NCBI GenBank assembly: GCA_009692485.1 | Contig: SHZB01000019.1 | Location: forward strand, 1-32,159 | Length of the DNA stretch: 32,159 bases | From: Myxococcales bacterium | GTDB taxonomy: Bacteria; Myxococcota_A; Polyangia; Polyangiales; Polyangiaceae | Direction of reading: 5' to 3' | The notes under the pieces: model-generated | Told to the model about the DNA's origin: nothing | What the model saw: the letters and a program-made list of their open reading frames with translations, nothing else | Databases searched by the model: none | Program-made: the position numbers and the translations under genes | Shown: in pieces, positions 7,371-14,720 of the stretch | Position numbering within the stretch: position 1 is the first letter of the stretch | Layout: every line of letters begins with the position of its first letter

Positions 7371-8668
7371 GGTGCCTCCAGGGCGCGGTCGATGATCGCG
7401 GAGGTGTGCCGCAGCAAATGACCGACGTCGAAACAGCGGTCGAGCACCTCGCTCGTGAGTCGCGCGCACAGCTCTTCGTCCTGCGCGAGCAACTGCTTGA
7501 AGGTTCCCTCGCCGGCGAACGCCTTCATCGCCGCGCGCTGCACGATCACGTAGGCGTCTTGCCGCGCCATGCCCGCCCGCACCAGCTCGAGCAGCACCCC
7601 CTCGCTGTGAAAGCGGCCACCCGTCAGCTCGAGGTTCTTCTGCATGCGCGCGGGATACACGACCAGCCCAACGACGAGCCCGCGCGTGCGCTCGAGCATG
7701 TAGCCGAGGGTCGCGGTCGCATCGGGCGCGATCATGCGCTCGACCGACGAATGCGAGATGTCCCGCTCGTGCCACAGCGCAACGTTCTCGAGCGCCGGCG
7801 TCACCATCGCTCGCACCACCCGCGCGAGCCCGCACAGGTTTTCGCTCGCGATCGGATTGCGTTTGTGCGGCATCGCGCTCGAGCCTTTCTGCCCTTCGGT
7901 GAACGGCTCTTCGGCCTCGCCCACCTCGTTGCGCTGCCAGTGCCGCACGTTGGTCGCGAAGCGCTCGAGCCCCGCGGCGAGCTGCGCCAGCGCCCCAAAA
8001 AACACCGCGTGCCGATCGCGCGCGACGATCTGCGTCGCCACCGTCTCGGCCCTGAGCCCGAGCGCACCGAGCGCTTGTGCCTCGATGGCGGGCGACAGGT
8101 GCGCGTAGCTCCCGACCGCGCCAGCGAGCTTGCCGACCGCGATCTCCGCACGCGCGAGCCTCAGCCGCTGCCGCCCGCGCTTGAGCTCGGCGAGGTGGCC
8201 CGCGAGCACGCAGCCGAAGGTGACCGGCTCGGCGTGGATCCCATGGCTGCGGCCGATCATGACCGTCTCGCGGTGCTCGCCCACGCGCGCGGCGAGCGCA
8301 TCGAGGACGCCGTCGAGCCGCTCTTCGAGCAACGCGCTTGCCCGCACGAGCAGCAGCGCGAAGCTCGTGTCGAGCACATCGCTCGAGGTCATGCCGAAGT
8401 GAAGCCACCGCGCGTCCTCACCCGCGCGCTCTTCCACATGGGTGAGAAACGCGATCACGTCGTGCTTGGTGGTGCGCTCGATCTCTTCGATGCGCGCCGC
8501 GTCCAGCACCAGCTTCTGCGCGCCGATCTTCACCGCCGTCCCGCGTGGAACGAGCCCCGCATCCTCCATCGCAGCGCACGCCGCGAGCTCGACCTCGAGC
8601 CACGCGGAGTATCTCGCATTGCTCGACCAAAGCTCCGCAAATGCCGCCGGCGTATATCGAGGGATCAT
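7367..8668 (-). CDS. purB: Adenylosuccinate lyase PurB
   Basis: A 433-residue member of the fumarase/aspartase superfamily. It cleaves SAICAR to AICAR and adenylosuccinate to AMP, both releasing fumarate, in purine synthesis. The superfamily signature GSSAMPHKRNP is at 262-272, with the catalytic Ser in the flexible loop. HFGMTSSDVLDT is near 90-101 and GRSHGIHAEP near 139-148 supplies the active-site His. The length and the N-terminal IPRYTP start are typical of bacterial PurB of the short class. It is the first gene of a two-gene unit; its stop overlaps the start of the DUF885 gene by 4 bp. Upstream lies a 394-bp intergenic stretch. The ATG at 8668 has only a weak purine-rich segment about 11 nt away. 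Confidence 0.96.
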   Translation of the reverse strand: MIPRYTPAAFAELWSSNARYSAWLEVELAACAAMEDAGLVPRGTAVKIGAQKLVLDAARIEEIERTTKHDVIAFLTHVEERAGEDARWLHFGMTSSDVLDTSFALLLVRASALLEERLDGVLDALAARVGEHRETVMIGRSHGIHAEPVTFGCVLAGHLAELKRGRQRLRLARAEIAVGKLAGAVGSYAHLSPAIEAQALGALGLRAETVATQIVARDRHAVFFGALAQLAAGLERFATNVRHWQRNEVGEAEEPFTEGQKGSSAMPHKRNPIASENLCGLARVVRAMVTPALENVALWHERDISHSSVERMIAPDATATLGYMLERTRGLVVGLVVYPARMQKNLELTGGRFHSEGVLLELVRAGMARQDAYVIVQRAAMKAFAGEGTFKQLLAQDEELCARLTSEVLDRCFDVGHLLRHTSAIIDRALEAP

Positions 8669-8771
8669 CGGCCGCCGACCCTGGAAGAGGCCACGCCGAG
8701 CGTCAAGGTTGGCAGCGCGCGTCAGCAGCCGCGAGTTACCTAAGCCGCAAGCCGCAAAGCTCTCGCCACGT

Positions 8772-8912
8772 CACAGTCCCGTGAGCTTGACCGCTGGGAG
8801 CTTGTCCCCCATCTCATTCATTCCGTCGCCGCGCGAAGCGGCATCGCCGAGACCGAGCTGGCCGAAGAAGTTGTGACCCCAACACAGCTCCCCGCGGAGG
8901 CATAAAGCCGCA
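8772..8912 (-). pseudogene. Relic of an RCC1-repeat protein (single C-terminal repeat)
   Basis: Reading the minus strand down from about 8912 to a TGA at 8774-8772 gives LCLRGELCWGHNFFGQLGLGD and then NEMGDKLPAVKLTGL. This is the hallmark of one blade of an RCC1/alpha-tubulin-suppressor repeat as found in many exported myxobacterial proteins (CWG-N--GQLGLGD--NEMGD-LP-V-L). Only one blade survives. Upstream the frame stays open but has no RCC1 character and no good start, and the expected His-Thr-Cys-Ala segment before the blade is degraded. I read it as the 3' remnant of a deleted gene, lying just downstream (in its own orientation) of repeat sequences at 8942-9036. Confidence 0.65.
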
Positions 8913-8941
8913 ATGGTCAATTGGGACAGGTGTGGGCGTCG

Positions 8942-9036
8942 AGCGATTCTGTCCTCCCTTGACTGTTCAGCGATTCTGTCCTCCCCGGGTTGCTGATCGA
9001 GGGGCCATGGAGACAGCGGCCATCGAGACAGCGGCC
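8942..9036. repeat. Direct repeats in the purB/9063 intergenic region, transposon-end-like
   Basis: A 17-bp sequence, agcgattctgtcctccc, occurs at 8942-8958 and again exactly at 8969-8985 (27-bp period). Just downstream, gagacagcggcc occurs at 9010-9021 and 9025-9036. The closely spaced identical copies resemble the multiple terminal repeats at the ends of some insertion sequences, but no transposase or second end is visible. The rest of 8669-9062 holds the RCC1 relic and no other gene that I can see. Confidence 0.6.
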
Positions 9037-9062
9037 CCGGCGCACGAGTAGGCTTAGCCGTG

Positions 9063-9485
9063 ATGGTAAAGTTTCCTTGGCGCGAGCGCGCGCGGCCTCT
9101 CTATGTGATCAGCGTGGGGGTGTTCATCGCGGCGCTCTTGTGGATCGGGCTCGGCACGGGAAAATTCGAGGGAGTGCACCGCGCCATCATGTGCATCGCG
9201 GCCGCGGTCTTTGCCTATTCGCTGATGCTCGTGGCTTTCAACACCACGCGGCTCGAGGTCGAGGGCGGGATGTTGCTCATCACGCATGGTCCCTTGCCGT
9301 GGCGCGGGCCGCTCGTCGTCCCGGTGGCCGAGATCGCCAGACTGCGCTGCGAGCCGCACTCCGGCCGGCTCATCTTGCGAACGCGCATCGGCGAAGAGCA
9401 CGTCATCGCGGATGATTTGCGCCAAGAGCAATGCGCGCGCGCCGACGAGCTAATCCGCGAGCGCTTGAAGCTCGGTAGCGGCTGA
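9063..9485 (+). CDS. Small membrane protein with PH-like (bPH2-type) domain
   Basis: A 140-residue protein with two hydrophobic helices near residues 13-33 (LYVISVGVFIAALLWIGLG) and 42-60 (IMCIAAAVFAYSLMLVAF). A short all-beta domain follows (TTRLEVEGGMLLITHGPLPW, VPVAEIARLRCEP, GRLILRTRIGEEHVIADDL) and a closing helix. The layout matches small bacterial pleckstrin-homology-like membrane proteins of unknown function. A GTG at 9060 lies directly in front of the ATG; the ATG is taken as the start. It stands alone, with repeats on both sides. Confidence 0.75.
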   Translation: MVKFPWRERARPLYVISVGVFIAALLWIGLGTGKFEGVHRAIMCIAAAVFAYSLMLVAFNTTRLEVEGGMLLITHGPLPWRGPLVVPVAEIARLRCEPHSGRLILRTRIGEEHVIADDLRQEQCARADELIRERLKLGSG

Positions 9486-9508
9486 GGTGCGCGCTTCCGC
9501 ACTTCACT

Positions 9509-9582
9509 AGCCCGTGGTGGCGTGACGAGCCCGTGGTGGCGTGACGAGCCCGTGGTGGCGTGAGTACCCGGTGGTGGCGGGC
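9509..9582 (+). repeat. 19-bp intergenic tandem repeat
   Basis: Three 19-bp units of agcccgtggtggcgtgacg run at 9509-9527, 9528-9546 and 9547-9565 (the third ends gt), then a diverged fourth to about 9582. Further on, 9628-9680 holds looser 15-17-bp repeats around gacgccgcg. The 228-bp gap 9486-9713 otherwise contains nothing I can identify. The period of 19 is not a multiple of three. Confidence 0.85.
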
Positions 9583-9713
9583 CATCGCGAGCGCGTGCGG
9601 CGATGGCGGGGCACTTCGACACCGCGCGACATCCGACGCCGCGGTGATTCGACGCCGCGACATTCGATGCCGCGGCGATGGCGGACCCGCGGTAGTTACG
9701 GTAACGAGTCGCC

Positions 9714-12149
9714 ATGCGCGCGGCCACTCGTCGGGGCGGGTTCGGCCCAGGCGCGGCGCTCGCGGCGACGCTGATGTTGGCTGCGTGTTCGCGAGTGGAC
9801 ACGGCGCCCGACGCGGCGAGTCAGCGAGACTCCGCGAGTTCCGCTAGCTCTGCAAGCGCGCTCGGTGCCGCAAGCTCTGAAGGCTCTGCAAGCCATGCTA
9901 GCTCTGCAACTTCGGCTGCGAATCCGCGCTCGCAGGGCAGCGAGGGCGCGCCCGAGACTGCGGGCACCGGCGCGCGGCGCGACGTGGCGACGCGGCTCGG
10001 GGCGGTGCATGAGGCAGAGCTCACGCGCGCGATGGGCGGCATCGGGCCCGCCGATGTTGGCTCGCGCGATGTGCGTTTACGAAGGGCGGCGATTCGGGCG
10101 CTCGCGCGGCTGCGGGCACCCGGCGCGCGTGAGCCTTTGCTCGTGGCGCTTCGCGACGAGGACGATGAAGTGGTGGCGTGGGCCGCATACGGCCTCGGCG
10201 ACGCATGCGAGGGCAATCGCAGCGAGATCGTGCGCGCCCTGGGTGCGACGCTCGCGCGGCTCTCGCCGATGGTGCAAGGCGCAACACCCGCGCGTCTCGA
10301 GCCACGAGCGGCGATCGTGCGCGCGGTGGGGCGGTGCTCGGATGCGCTCTCCGAAGCGCTGTTGGTCGAGTGGGCACGCGCCAGAACCGAGCTGATGGAG
10401 CCGGCCATCTTCGCGCTTGGCGACGTGGCCAATCAAACCAAGCGCCTGCGCGAGGAGACGATCGTCGCGCTGTTGGAGATCGCCGCGGGCACCGCAAGCG
10501 CCGCACCCGTCGGCTTGGCGCTCTACCCGCTTGGTCGCGTCGCGCATCTTCCACCGAGCGTGATCGAGCACACGCGCGAGGTGGCGATGGCACGCCTCGC
10601 CGAAGGTGGCGCAGCAAACGCAGGCGCAGCAAACGCTGGCGCGGCACTCGCAGGCGCAGCAAACGCAGGCGCGGCACTCGCAGGTTCGGCAAATGCAGGT
10701 TCGGCTCACGGTGGCGCAGCGTTCGCCGCTCGCGCGCTTGGTCGCACCGACGATCGCGCGATCGTGCCGCTGTCGAAGGTGCTCGCACGATCGGACGCTC
10801 CCGCTGCGCTGCGGGTCGAGGCCGCCCGCTCGCTCGCACGCCTCGGCAGCGAGGGGCAACGCGCGCTGCGTGCAAGCGTCCGCGCGCTCGTCCCGAATGT
10901 GAGCGATGCCGTGCAGGCGACCTCACTCGTGGGCGTGGACTTCGCAGTCGCGCTCACCGTGCTCGAGTCGCTCACGAGTCTTGGGGATGCCCGCGGCGCC
11001 ATCGATCGCTTTGCAAAACTCGCCGCGCCTAGCGAAGCGCCAGCGTCCGTCGTGCGACGCATTTCCTGGCTTCGATGCACGGCGGCCGGCCTCATCGCCG
11101 AGCGCGATTTCGACGACGCGCAGCTCGTGAGATGCGACCTCGCAACCCCACCCGCGTCCGAAGGCGAGGTCGCTCGCGGTGGCTCGATCGGTGCGCGGGC
11201 CATCGTGCGGGCCATCGGCACCGACGGCACGCAAATCCGCGGAAAACGCGCCAAAGCGTGGGCAAAATGGGCATTCGGCGCGGACCTGCGGGCGCGCGAG
11301 GCTGCGCTCGGGCTCATCAGCGAGCACCACGAAATCGAGGAGGCCGCGCGGGCTCTGACCGAGGCGCTCGGCTCGCCGCACGCTGGCCTCGTGGCCGCGG
11401 CAGCTGAGGTGATCGCGAAGCACCCAGAGCGACGGCGGCTCGGCCTCGGCAAGAACGTCGCGCCCGCCGACGATGCGCTCGCCACAGCGCTCGAAGGCAA
11501 GGGGGGCTCGTCCGATCACGAGGCCCTGTCCGCGGTGATCGATGCCGTCGGCGCGGTCAAGCTCGAGCGCGCGCGCCCCAAGTTGCTCGAGTACTGCCGC
11601 TCTCCGCACGCGGTGTTGCGCCAGCACAGCGAGAAGGCGCTCACGCAGCTGGGCGTCGCCGCGCCCGCGTGCCGTTCGAGCGATCACGCGCTCTCTGTCC
11701 CCACAGAGCTCTCGCGCTTGGTCGCCGCGCCCGTGAAGGTGGTGTTCACGACCGACGCGGGAGCCCTCACGCTCGCGCTCGAGCCCGCTCTCGCACCCAT
11801 CGCCGTCACGCGCTTCGTGGAGCTCGCGAAGGCCGGGTTCTTCGACGGCCTCGTCGTGCATCGGGTCGTGCCGGGCTTCGTGACGCAGCTCGGCTCACCG
11901 ACGAGCGATGGCTATGGCGGTGCCGACGGACGAGCCGCGCTGCCGTGCGAGACCTCTCCCATTCACTTCGCGGCACGCAGCGTGGGAGTCGCCCTCTCTG
12001 GCCGTGACACCGGCGGGAGCCAGTTCTTCGTCACGCACGCGCGCACGCCGCACCTCGATGGCCAATACGCCTGGCTCGGTGAAGCGCAAGGGCCGTGGGA
12101 CGCGCTGGTGGACGGCGACCTTGTGACCAAGGCCGAGGTAATGCCATGA
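9714..12149 (+). CDS. HEAT-repeat/cyclophilin-type peptidyl-prolyl isomerase fusion lipoprotein
   Basis: An 811-residue lipoprotein. Residues 1-25 are a signal peptide ending LAAC, followed by a Ser/Ala linker to about residue 90. Residues 100-670 are alpha-helical HEAT-like repeats, for example LRRAAIRALARLRAPGAREP and DEVVAWAAYGLGD, with further copies near 350-380 and 520-650. Residues 675-811 form a cyclophilin-type PPIase: VVHRVVPGFVTQLG contains the catalytic Arg and the Phe/Gln of the family, GSQFFVT is the substrate-binding loop, and HLDGQYAWLGE matches the final strand. The active site looks intact. HEAT scaffold plus isomerase suggests a periplasmic or outer-membrane-attached folding factor that holds a client. 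A 15-bp repeat array interrupts the HEAT region at residues 300-334. Start ATG 9714 gives the signal peptide. Confidence 0.9.
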   Translation: MRAATRRGGFGPGAALAATLMLAACSRVDTAPDAASQRDSASSASSASALGAASSEGSASHASSATSAANPRSQGSEGAPETAGTGARRDVATRLGAVHEAELTRAMGGIGPADVGSRDVRLRRAAIRALARLRAPGAREPLLVALRDEDDEVVAWAAYGLGDACEGNRSEIVRALGATLARLSPMVQGATPARLEPRAAIVRAVGRCSDALSEALLVEWARARTELMEPAIFALGDVANQTKRLREETIVALLEIAAGTASAAPVGLALYPLGRVAHLPPSVIEHTREVAMARLAEGGAANAGAANAGAALAGAANAGAALAGSANAGSAHGGAAFAARALGRTDDRAIVPLSKVLARSDAPAALRVEAARSLARLGSEGQRALRASVRALVPNVSDAVQATSLVGVDFAVALTVLESLTSLGDARGAIDRFAKLAAPSEAPASVVRRISWLRCTAAGLIAERDFDDAQLVRCDLATPPASEGEVARGGSIGARAIVRAIGTDGTQIRGKRAKAWAKWAFGADLRAREAALGLISEHHEIEEAARALTEALGSPHAGLVAAAAEVIAKHPERRRLGLGKNVAPADDALATALEGKGGSSDHEALSAVIDAVGAVKLERARPKLLEYCRSPHAVLRQHSEKALTQLGVAAPACRSSDHALSVPTELSRLVAAPVKVVFTTDAGALTLALEPALAPIAVTRFVELAKAGFFDGLVVHRVVPGFVTQLGSPTSDGYGGADGRAALPCETSPIHFAARSVGVALSGRDTGGSQFFVTHARTPHLDGQYAWLGEAQGPWDALVDGDLVTKAEVMP
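10611..10715 (+). repeat. 15-bp in-frame tandem repeat in the HEAT/cyclophilin gene
   Basis: Seven 15-bp units (gcagcaaacgcaggc and variants) encode AANAG, AALAG and SANAG pentapeptides between two HEAT-type helices. Alternating AANAG/AALAG units suggest a duplicated 30-bp higher-order unit. Confidence 0.93.
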
Positions 12150-12167
12150 GAACGGGCCGCGTAAACT

Positions 12168-12221
12168 CATGAGAGATATTGCCCTGAGCAAGGGGTGCAC
12201 CTACCCATGAGAGGGATTGCC
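12168..12221 (+). repeat. Imperfect 16-bp direct repeat in the kelch gene leader
   Basis: catgagagatattgcc at 12168-12183 and catgagagggattgcc at 12206-12221 differ at two positions (38-bp period). A shorter catgag lies at 12145-12150, at the end of the cyclophilin gene. The second copy contains the likely ribosome binding site of the kelch gene, so duplication may have altered its translation start. Confidence 0.6.
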
Positions 12222-13577
12222 ATGTTCGGTTGGAGCGTGAGCCGCAGCTTGTTCAGATCTGCCGTAATTTCGGGGGTCGCCGGCGTTTTCGCGCTCGCGG
12301 CGTGCGGCAGCGAGGACTCCCTTCCCGCGGGCGCAGGGGGCGCGGGCGGAGGCGCCCAGTTGCCCTCGCCGTCAGTGCGTCCGGTGTGCGCGAACTTCGA
12401 GACACCGACCGGCGGCAGTCCGCTCGCTCGCGCCGACACGGCCGCGGCGTTGAGCGAAGACGCGCGCACGATGGTGGTCTTCGGCGGTGATGTGGCCACG
12501 GTCATCTGCGGCGACATCCCGAAACGCAGCCACGTCGGAGACACCTGGGTGCTCGACACGGCGTGCGGTTCGTGGACCGAGCTAGACGTGCCGGGACCCT
12601 CGCCGCGCGCACGGCACGCGATGGCGCTCGACCCCGCACGAGAGCGCGCAATCCTGTTCGGCGGCCGCTTCCGGCAAGGCGACTCTGGCAATTACACGCT
12701 CTATCAAGACCTCTGGGCATTCGACTTGAGGAAGCGATCCTGGGCCACGCTAACTGCCAGTGGCACGCCGCCTTCGCCGCGCGCCAACACGGCCATCGCG
12801 GTGGACGGCGACACGCTCTATGTCTTTGGCGGCAACACCTCGACATCGGGCCTCAATTTTCTCCCGACGAATGACCTCTTCGCCTTCGACCTCGTCACCA
12901 ACACCTGGTCCACGATCGAGGCCGCCGGTCCGCGCCCCGCTGCTCGCCAATTCCACGCCATCGCCGTCGACACGCTCGCGCATCGTCTCTACGTCGTACA
13001 CGGCGCCGACGAAAACGCACTGCTCGGACCCTTCTTCGCGGACGCTCACGTCTTCGACATGAAGACGTCGATCTTCACCGCGCTCGCCGCGACGCTGCCC
13101 GCTTCGGCCCCAGAGGGACGCATCAAGCCCGGCCTCGCGTTGCGTCGCGCAGCCGGTGAAGCAAGCCAGTTGCTGCTGGTAGGCGGCCACGACGACGGCA
13201 CGCTCGGCAATCGCAACGACGTGTTGGCGCTCGACCTTGCAGACGGCATCGAGCCCGCAAATCTGGGGACTTTGGCGTGGGAACCACGAGTCGCCGGCGA
13301 CATGTTCACGAGCCCCGCGACGGGTCAGTGCGCGTTCCCAGCCGACTTCGTCACGCCGGATGAAGCGAGCATCGAGCGCCGCTCGGCATTCGCATTCGCG
13401 CCCACGCTCACGGGCGAGGCCTTCGTCATCTTCGCCGGCGACAGCGACTGCGGACGCCTCAACGACGTGTGGTGGTTCGACACGCGCGCCGGCACCTTCA
13501 CGCCGATCGTAGAGACCCCCACGGGCCTCAGCTGCCCGCGCACCGGCAGCACCACCTGCGCCGGACTCTGCGGCTAA
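12222..13577 (+). CDS. Kelch-repeat lipoprotein
   Basis: A 451-residue lipoprotein: hydrophobic leader VISGVAGVFALAAC with the lipobox Cys at residue 28, then a Gly/Ala linker. Several kelch-type blades follow, recognisable by an FGG or related diglycine, then a Tyr/Leu, then a Trp about 15 residues later: TMVVFGGD..DTWVLDTACGSWTEL, RAILFGGR..DLWAFDLRKRSWATL, TLYVFGGN..DLFAFDLVTNTWSTI, RLYVVHGAD, LLLVGGHDDG and FVIFAGDSD..DVWWFDTRAGTF. Such beta-propellers bind proteins or glycans; the ligand is unknown. The start at 12222 has a purine-rich gagaggga about 6 nt upstream. ATG 12207 and GTG 12195 are in-frame alternatives. Two Cys pairs near the C-terminus may form disulfides. Confidence 0.87.
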   Translation: MFGWSVSRSLFRSAVISGVAGVFALAACGSEDSLPAGAGGAGGGAQLPSPSVRPVCANFETPTGGSPLARADTAAALSEDARTMVVFGGDVATVICGDIPKRSHVGDTWVLDTACGSWTELDVPGPSPRARHAMALDPARERAILFGGRFRQGDSGNYTLYQDLWAFDLRKRSWATLTASGTPPSPRANTAIAVDGDTLYVFGGNTSTSGLNFLPTNDLFAFDLVTNTWSTIEAAGPRPAARQFHAIAVDTLAHRLYVVHGADENALLGPFFADAHVFDMKTSIFTALAATLPASAPEGRIKPGLALRRAAGEASQLLLVGGHDDGTLGNRNDVLALDLADGIEPANLGTLAWEPRVAGDMFTSPATGQCAFPADFVTPDEASIERRSAFAFAPTLTGEAFVIFAGDSDCGRLNDVWWFDTRAGTFTPIVETPTGLSCPRTGSTTCAGLCG

Positions 13578-13590
13578 AGCAAACAGCAGC

Positions 13591-13642
13591 GAACAGGCCA
13601 GCTCACGCGCTTCGAACGATGTGCCGCGCAAAGAGCTGGTTC
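13591..13642. terminator. Possible inverted repeat between convergent genes
   Basis: ccagctc (13598-13604) and gagctgg (13633-13639) are perfect inverted copies separated by 28 bp, in the 68-bp gap between the convergent kelch and biotin-carrier genes. The flanking gaac/gttc could extend the stem. There is no T-run, and the loop is long, so a terminator function is weakly supported. Confidence 0.22.
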
Positions 13643-13645
13643 GGT

Positions 13646-14179
13646 TCAACCCAATGGGGGGTCGAGCTCGAGCAAGACGGTGCCGGCGTCTACCGTCTGG
13701 CCGGCTACGACGTGGAGCTTGCGGACGATGCCCGGCGCGACTGCCGTGAGCTCGTTTTCCATCTTCATGGCCTCGACGACGATCACGGCGGCGCCCTCCT
13801 CGACGGGGTCGCCCTCGCGGACGAGCACCTTGACGATGCGGCCCGGCATCGGCGCGATGACGAGCCCCCCGGTCACACCTCCGCTGCGCGACGCGCGGGC
13901 ACCGATGCGGGCGCGCTCGGTCTCGAGTGTGGCCTTGATGCGGCGCGTGCCGGCGACGTAAGAGACAGCGTCACCGTGCGAAGCGTCGCGCGCGCCAACG
14001 CCGTCGGGCCACAGATCGAAGATGGAGGCATCGACGCGCACGGTGAGCGCCGGCTCAGCCTCGACCACGTCAACATCGTAGGCTCTCCCATCGGCGTGGA
14101 CCTCGAGACTGCCGTCGCTGCGCGTGGCGACTTCGACCGAGATCTCCCGGCCCGGCGTGACGCTTACATAATAGTGCAT
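13646..14179 (-). CDS. Biotin carboxyl carrier protein (acyl-CoA carboxylase biotinyl subunit type)
   Basis: A 177-residue protein whose C-terminal 75 residues are a biotinyl domain: IAPMPGRIVKVLVREGD, then EAMKMENEL with biotinylated Lys139, then APGIVRKLHVVAGQTVDAG. The N-terminal 90 residues form the short beta domain seen in stand-alone carriers of propionyl/acyl-CoA-type carboxylases rather than the Pro/Ala-rich linker of classical AccB. It would carry carboxyl-biotin between a biotin carboxylase and a carboxyltransferase in the cytoplasm, but neither partner is encoded nearby. It is the last gene of a minus-strand cluster, starting 7 bp after the stop of a Cys-rich lipoprotein, which is an odd companion. 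Confidence 0.9.
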   Translation of the reverse strand: MHYYVSVTPGREISVEVATRSDGSLEVHADGRAYDVDVVEAEPALTVRVDASIFDLWPDGVGARDASHGDAVSYVAGTRRIKATLETERARIGARASRSGGVTGGLVIAPMPGRIVKVLVREGDPVEEGAAVIVVEAMKMENELTAVAPGIVRKLHVVAGQTVDAGTVLLELDPPLG

Positions 14180-14186
14180 GAGGTGC

Positions 14187-14720
14187 TCAGTGGGACGGTG
14201 GGCTCAGCGCGCAACGCCCGGCGAGGCATCCGCAGCGATTCACGTCAGCGCTGTCGCACACGAGCTGGCGCGTACAAATCGTCGTCTTTTGTGGCGGATT
14301 GGCCTTCGCGACTGCGACGCAGCCACGCGCATGGCAGGGCGCGTCGAGCCCGCAGTCCGCGTCCGTAGCGCAAGCATCCTCGCTGACTCGCGGCGCCGAC
14401 AAGCGACACTGAAAGCCCCCAGTCCTAGCGGCAAGGGGCGCGCTAACCGGTATTGCCGCCTCCCCGCTAATTGGCATTGCCGCCTCCCCGCTAATTGGCA
14501 TTGCCGCCGCCCCGCTAATTGGCATTGCCGCCGCCCCGCTAACCGGTATTGCCGCCGCCCCGCTAACCGGCATTGCCGCCTCCCCGCTAATTGGCATTGC
14601 CGCGGGTGGCGTCGCGCAGGCCGCTTGCGGACAACAGCCGACGAGCGACGCGATGACGAGGGGTGCGCCCGCGAGCCATGCGCCCGCGAGCCATGCGCCC
14701 GCGAGCCACGCAGGCGGCAT
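14187..14720 (-). CDS. Repeat-rich, Cys-rich lipoprotein of unknown function
   Basis: A 177-residue protein. Its ATG shares one base with the stop of the upstream barrel gene (TGATG), implying coupling. The signal peptide contains three WLAGA pentapeptides from a 15-bp tandem repeat, followed by APLVIASLVGCC with lipobox Cys at about residue 29 or 30. Residues 38-90 are an array of the octapeptide AAMPISGE from a 24-bp tandem repeat. The C-terminal 80 residues contain about ten Cys (DACATDADCGLDAPCHARGC, TICTRQLVCDSADVNRCGC) and look like a small disulfide-rich module of the type found in exported myxobacterial proteins. I do not recognise a named family. It is probably surface or periplasmic. 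Confidence 0.75.
   Translation of the reverse strand: MPPAWLAGAWLAGAWLAGAPLVIASLVGCCPQAACATPPAAMPISGEAAMPVSGAAAIPVSGAAAMPISGAAAMPISGEAAMPISGEAAIPVSAPLAARTGGFQCRLSAPRVSEDACATDADCGLDAPCHARGCVAVAKANPPQKTTICTRQLVCDSADVNRCGCLAGRCALSPPSH
14440..14603 (-). repeat. 24-bp in-frame tandem repeat (AAMPISGE) in the Cys-rich lipoprotein
   Basis: Six 24-bp units at 14449-14592, bracketed by a partial unit at each end, differ only at a few positions (g/c at the unit ends, t/g in the middle). No unique spacers separate the units, so this is not a CRISPR array. Confidence 0.95.
14664..14708 (-). repeat. 15-bp tandem repeat inside a lipoprotein signal peptide
   Basis: Three 15-bp units, tgcgcccgcgagcca (14664-14678, 14679-14693, 14694-14708), encode WLAGA three times within the hydrophobic core of the signal peptide. 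Confidence 0.93.

Noticed and set aside
5601-8408. DUF885 protein as a 935-residue fusion starting inside purB
   Set aside because: The upstream 346 codons overlap purB out of frame and have shadow composition; the ATG at 7370 gives a lipoprotein signal peptide and an ATGA junction.
14440-14603. Possible CRISPR array
   Set aside because: The units are contiguous 24-bp copies with no unique spacers, and they are in frame in a lipoprotein gene. No cas genes are in the window.
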